Assembly: GCA_028455995.1 (NCBI GenBank)
Contig: JABELC010000006.1
Span: 2,046,001-2,110,000 of the forward strand
Source of the DNA: Scleromitrula shiraiana
Lineage: Eukaryota; Ascomycota; Leotiomycetes; Helotiales; Sclerotiniaceae
DNA length: 64,000 nucleotides
Direction of reading: 5' to 3'
The position numbers were made by a program, and so were the translations under genes. Positions within the stretch are counted from its first letter, which is position 1; each line of letters opens with the position of its first letter. This document shows positions 60,726-64,000 of this stretch, piece by piece. The notes below the pieces were generated by a model. That model was not told the origin of the DNA, made no database searches, and saw only the letters and a list, made by a program, of their open reading frames with translations.

Positions 60726-61243
60726 TGGTGCTTGAGGGCGGAAGCGGAAGATCAAGATGTTGATGGTGCAACTAGATAGTGATAGTAGTTCATTAGTTGT
60801 AGATAGAAGAACAGTCTTAAGATTCGAATACAAAAGTGCGATATTGACAATTTGGTTTTGATTGAATACTCTTCAAACGGTCGAAGTGTACCAACAATCG
60901 GAGTAGAACTTCTGAGAAGATGTACATAACTAATCTGTTATTTCTTCGTCTAGCAGACTCGAATAGAAGCGTGCTTAGTAATATGAAAAGCGAAGCTAGT
61001 TACCAGACTAATTAAATCGTATTTAGCGAAAACAACATTGAACGACAGCTAACCTCTCCCAACAACAAGTACCACCTTACAAGACTGGAGAGCAATATAC
61101 GACAACTTAATCAACCGTATTTGTTCTTCTAACTGTATTATATTATGGACTCGCATCAAATCATTCATAGCGAAGAGTTAAAGACTTATACTTTGTTTTG
61201 CTTAACAATATAGATAAATTAGTAGAACTAGATTATGCTGGTA
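60726..61243. other. Convergent spacer of the aminotransferase and methyltransferase genes
   Basis: About 0.5 kb of A+T-rich sequence between two 3' ends. No gene seen. Confidence 0.6.
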
Positions 61244-62369
61244 TTAAGCATGTTCTAATTCAAAGATCACTGATAGAGACTGTCTCTTAATTAGGTGCGA
61301 TTTCACACAGCGCCATTCTCCCTCAGCAAAAACTCCTTCCCAATCCCCAAGTGTTGGGATATAAACATCCATCATGGCGTGGCCAAATTCAAAGCCCAGT
61401 GTGAAAATGGGCACATCATGTTCAGTAACAGCATATTTGTTATCGTTGTCCGTGTTGAGCAAAATACGAACAGTATCCCCCAGAAGAAATCGATGAACTT
61501 CGGGAAATGCTTTACGCAATCGCTGCAACGAAGTGATGCAATTCTCCTGTGGCCAGAAATCATGACCCATCATAAAGCATGCCAACAAATCAACATCGGC
61601 GAACTCCTTGCGGTAGTCCAAGCTACGTGCATTACCCCCGGTAAATGACAATCGGTCTCCAAAGCCACATTTAGCTGCATCAGCTGCGGCAACTTTGAGG
61701 GAAGGCCCTGCAATATCGACACCAAGTCCATTGGCTTCAGGGAATCGGCCAAGTGTTTGCATTAGTCGCTCGCCGCTACCGCTTCCTAAGTCGACAACCT
61801 TGTCGACCTTGTAGTCAAGCCCTTCTATCGCCTTCCAAAATTCAGGATCGAAGTGTTCGCGACTAATATCTTTACAAGCGTATGAGATAGATAGCAACAG
61901 GATCACGTTGTGCCAGCCAGAAAGAAAAGACCAATTTTGGTTGGTAAAACTTCCCGGTGCGGTTTTCGTTGCGTAAAACGTATTGCATGCGTGAAAAGAG
62001 ACCACCCGAACCTAGGATGAGCCAATAGAAGACTGACTTTGAACGATATGCTTCATCCAATAAGGTTCCTTCCGTGATAGTGACTTTATCGAGCTCGACG
62101 ACGTCAACAACTGCTAGTGCAGAAGCTAGCCCTTTTGTCGATTCAATGTCTAAATCATGTTCTGTTGCGAACTTGACCACATCAACTTTCTTCTGCTCGC
62201 GTAGTTCGTCGAGCAAGCCTACTTCCCATGCGGCTGCTATAGCTGGAGCTGCAATATATGAGTTGTAGATGTTTGAGACAGCGCGCTGTGTATTAACAAT
62301 TTTTGAAATCATCTTGGGATATCTTTGTAATACTTGTTCGTTGAGGAATAGCAAAGAGATGTTGAACAA
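61244..62369 (-). pseudogene. Class I SAM-dependent methyltransferase, frameshifted
   Basis: On the minus strand, the first part (62369 to about 61890) is an N-terminal helical domain (YNSYIAAPAIAAAWEVGLLDELREQ). The second (about 61890-61244) is a Rossmann methyltransferase with motif I VVDLGSGSGERL, acidic motif II GVDIAG, and ACFMMGHDFWPQ. The first frame stops soon after RDPVAI, while SYACKDISREHFDPEFW continues in the next frame. Between them GATA is duplicated (61886-61893 on the plus strand); one copy less would align them. An intron (GTTTTA…ATTAG) would keep frame but would remove conserved-looking residues and has a weak donor. Substrate unknown; this type often methylates secondary metabolites. 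Convergent with the aminotransferase-like gene. Confidence 0.7.
61886..61893. repeat. GATA duplication at the methyltransferase frameshift
   Basis: A 4-bp unit occurs twice in tandem exactly where the conserved reading frame changes. Confidence 0.8.
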
Positions 62370-64000
62370 CTTTACTGTTCTAGTTGTAGAACATTTGTAT
62401 CTTTATATAGCCAAAAGAAAGTCATCGACGATCGATTCCAATATCCCTCTACTCGTTGCCAGATAAGCAAGCTGCCTACCTAGGAAGATTCACCCGAGAT
62501 CGTGCACCAACTATCACAATCTAAAGGCATCTTTCAGGACTCAATTGTCATGATTCTTCATCTCAACGTCCAGCAAAGCCAACAATCGAGACAGGCCATA
62601 TCTTCAGAACTTGACATCAAAACGCGAGATGCAAATTTTGATTACTGAAGCGTTACATTGAACATGCTACGCTCAGTATCTGAGGATGGACCTCCCTCTA
62701 CAAATGTGTAATCAAGAAAACAGGTGATCGTTTAGTGCTGGTTTTTATTGTGGAGTAGAGCCGCTCAAAGTAAGTGGAGCGTTCAGTCAGTCTCCACGGT
62801 GGCACCCTACCCCAGATCGTCAGAGGGGCAACTTAGACTAATCTTAGCGTCAACATGGATTATTCATATATTACTGTACTTGTAAGACCCCCACACATTA
62901 CTAGATCATCATGGATATTATGCTAGCACTAGTACTGTACCTCTGACGTTCTGGCTGGATATTCAGACAAGACATTGAGGGGCAATTCCAAATCCTACAA
63001 CCGAGGAGGCTCAACGTATTGAATGCTATTGATTCTTATCAACTTGAAAAATTTTCCCTGCTCAAGCTTATCATGACGTTACAACCAACAACTACTACTT
63101 CACCTTCCCTTTCAGAAGTCCTTCTCAAAATCCCAGGGAATTTATAACCCAAGCCAAGTTGAATACCGGCCTTGGGTCACTTGCGGTTGATCCCGCTGTC
63201 AATATATATACTAGGGTACCTGGGATATAGATCTATTGCGGATATCTCCCGCGATATCTAAGGTTATGGTGACTAGCATTTTGCAGTGGGGAACTAGAAG
63301 ATTTGCGCCCATATCCATTATATCCACTTTGTGTATTAGGATCAGCATAATTTAAGGCACTGCTTTCTATGTGGCATTAGTTTTGTCTATTGAATGAGGA
63401 ATCAAACTTTTGTAGCACTAAACAAGAATCTTGGGTTCTTGAGAACTCCTATAAGTCCCAAAAGCTTAAAAAGCTCAAATTCTCTTCGGAATTCAGTGGC
63501 AATGCCTGCATCTGTAGCGGGAACAATTCGAATATGTACCAATGTTGCCCTCAAGGATATTGATGGCGGATAGTTCCCCGGTTTAGGTTAAAGCACTCCG
63601 CGTAAGATCGCATTGCTTGTCCGGTGCGAAGTTTATCTTGTCGTAACAAGAGCTTGCTTCAGTACTCTAGATGCATTAGTGCCGTGCAGTAAATGAACGT
63701 ATGCGCACTGTGGGCCCCGCTGGTAACTGCTATTCCGTTTTTTAGATTGGGTACAGATCGACCTAGGTCTTTGACCAGTGCGCATTACTGCTTACTGCTC
63801 GCTCCATGCAATGCGATTGCTCATCTCATTGGCTCTACAACCAAGTGACTACATTTTGATTAAGTGAAGGAACACACGATGCATGTACAACATGGTGATT
63901 CGGTCTCTACACTTGTAAAATTATTCAAGTGGTTTTTACTCCTCAATTCTCATTTCAAGTCAATCATCTTTTGTGCGTCGTAGATGCATGGTTTTCAGTC
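62370..64000. other. 1.6-kb right-end region without recognised genes
   Basis: There is almost no open frame of useful length here. A minus-strand stretch open from about 63590 to a stop at 63402-63404 (about 60 codons, no ATG) has a protein-like composition (IRIVPATDAGIATEFRREFEL; NPRFLFSATKV) and could be a last exon or remnant of a gene. Nothing else recognised. Confidence 0.4.

Noticed and set aside
1..64000. tRNA genes, CRISPR arrays, transposons, riboswitches
   Set aside because: No B-box-like tRNA core, no repeat-spacer arrays, and no transposase or reverse-transcriptase motifs were seen on reading both strands by eye. A covariance-model and repeat search would be needed to exclude small ones.

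Overview
This window is nuclear DNA of a filamentous ascomycete. Genes are interrupted by short introns (about 48-100 nt, GTANGT donors, CTAAC-like branch sites, YAG acceptors). Spacers are A+T-rich and dense in microsatellites. Fungus-specific families are present (Vac7, fungal mL58, glyoxylate-cycle isocitrate lyase, PKA-regulated neutral trehalase). Overall resemblance points to Leotiomycetes, perhaps a Botrytis/Sclerotinia-type fungus. That placement is inference from memory of such proteins, not a search result.

Layout. 0-4.5 kb: 3' end of an MFS sugar transporter (+), a four-exon GT2 membrane glycosyltransferase (-) and a doubtful small ORF (-). 4.5-9.2 kb: long gene-poor spacer. 9.2-11.6 kb: neutral trehalase (+). 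14.2-16.1 kb: isocitrate lyase (+). 18.0-19.3 kb: intronless C2H2 and zinc-ribbon protein (-). 21.7-24.0 kb: CCR4-NOT subunit Not3/5 (-). 25.0-25.8 kb: six-exon D-aminoacyl-tRNA deacylase (+) that no single long ORF reveals. 26.3-27.8 kb: Cyp40-type cyclophilin (+), convergent with a large Bud2-like RasGAP (-, 28.6-32.7 kb). 35.0-36.2 kb: disordered hypothetical protein (-). 37.4-38.0 kb: mitochondrial ribosomal protein mL58 (+). 38.9-41.3 kb: two small Cys/His proteins in tandem (+). 41.8-42.4 kb: probable broken gene (+). 43.4-44.6 kb: DUF2256-DUF3253 fusion split by a 497-nt intron (-). 47.1-47.4 kb: probable 82-residue protein (-). 50.5-53.3 kb: Vac7 homologue (+). 55.7-58.5 kb: eight-exon dynamin-family GTPase (+). 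59.6-62.4 kb: a branched-chain aminotransferase-like gene (+) and a convergent methyltransferase gene (-), each carrying an apparent 4-bp frameshift.

Functional links are loose, as usual in fungi. Trehalase and isocitrate lyase both serve storage-carbon and C2 use during germination and stress. Vac7, the RasGAP and the dynamin act on membranes, polarity and vacuoles. NOT3, DTD, mL58 and Cyp40 are housekeeping. The right end looks like a decaying accessory or secondary-metabolism patch. No CRISPR, rRNA, tRNA or recognisable transposon was seen.

Most notable: exons invisible to ORF-length filters (DTD, the 82-residue gene, the DUF2256-DUF3253 fusion); paired 4-bp frameshifts in adjacent convergent genes; and a recurrent C-rich to G-rich switch along the coding strand of several genes.
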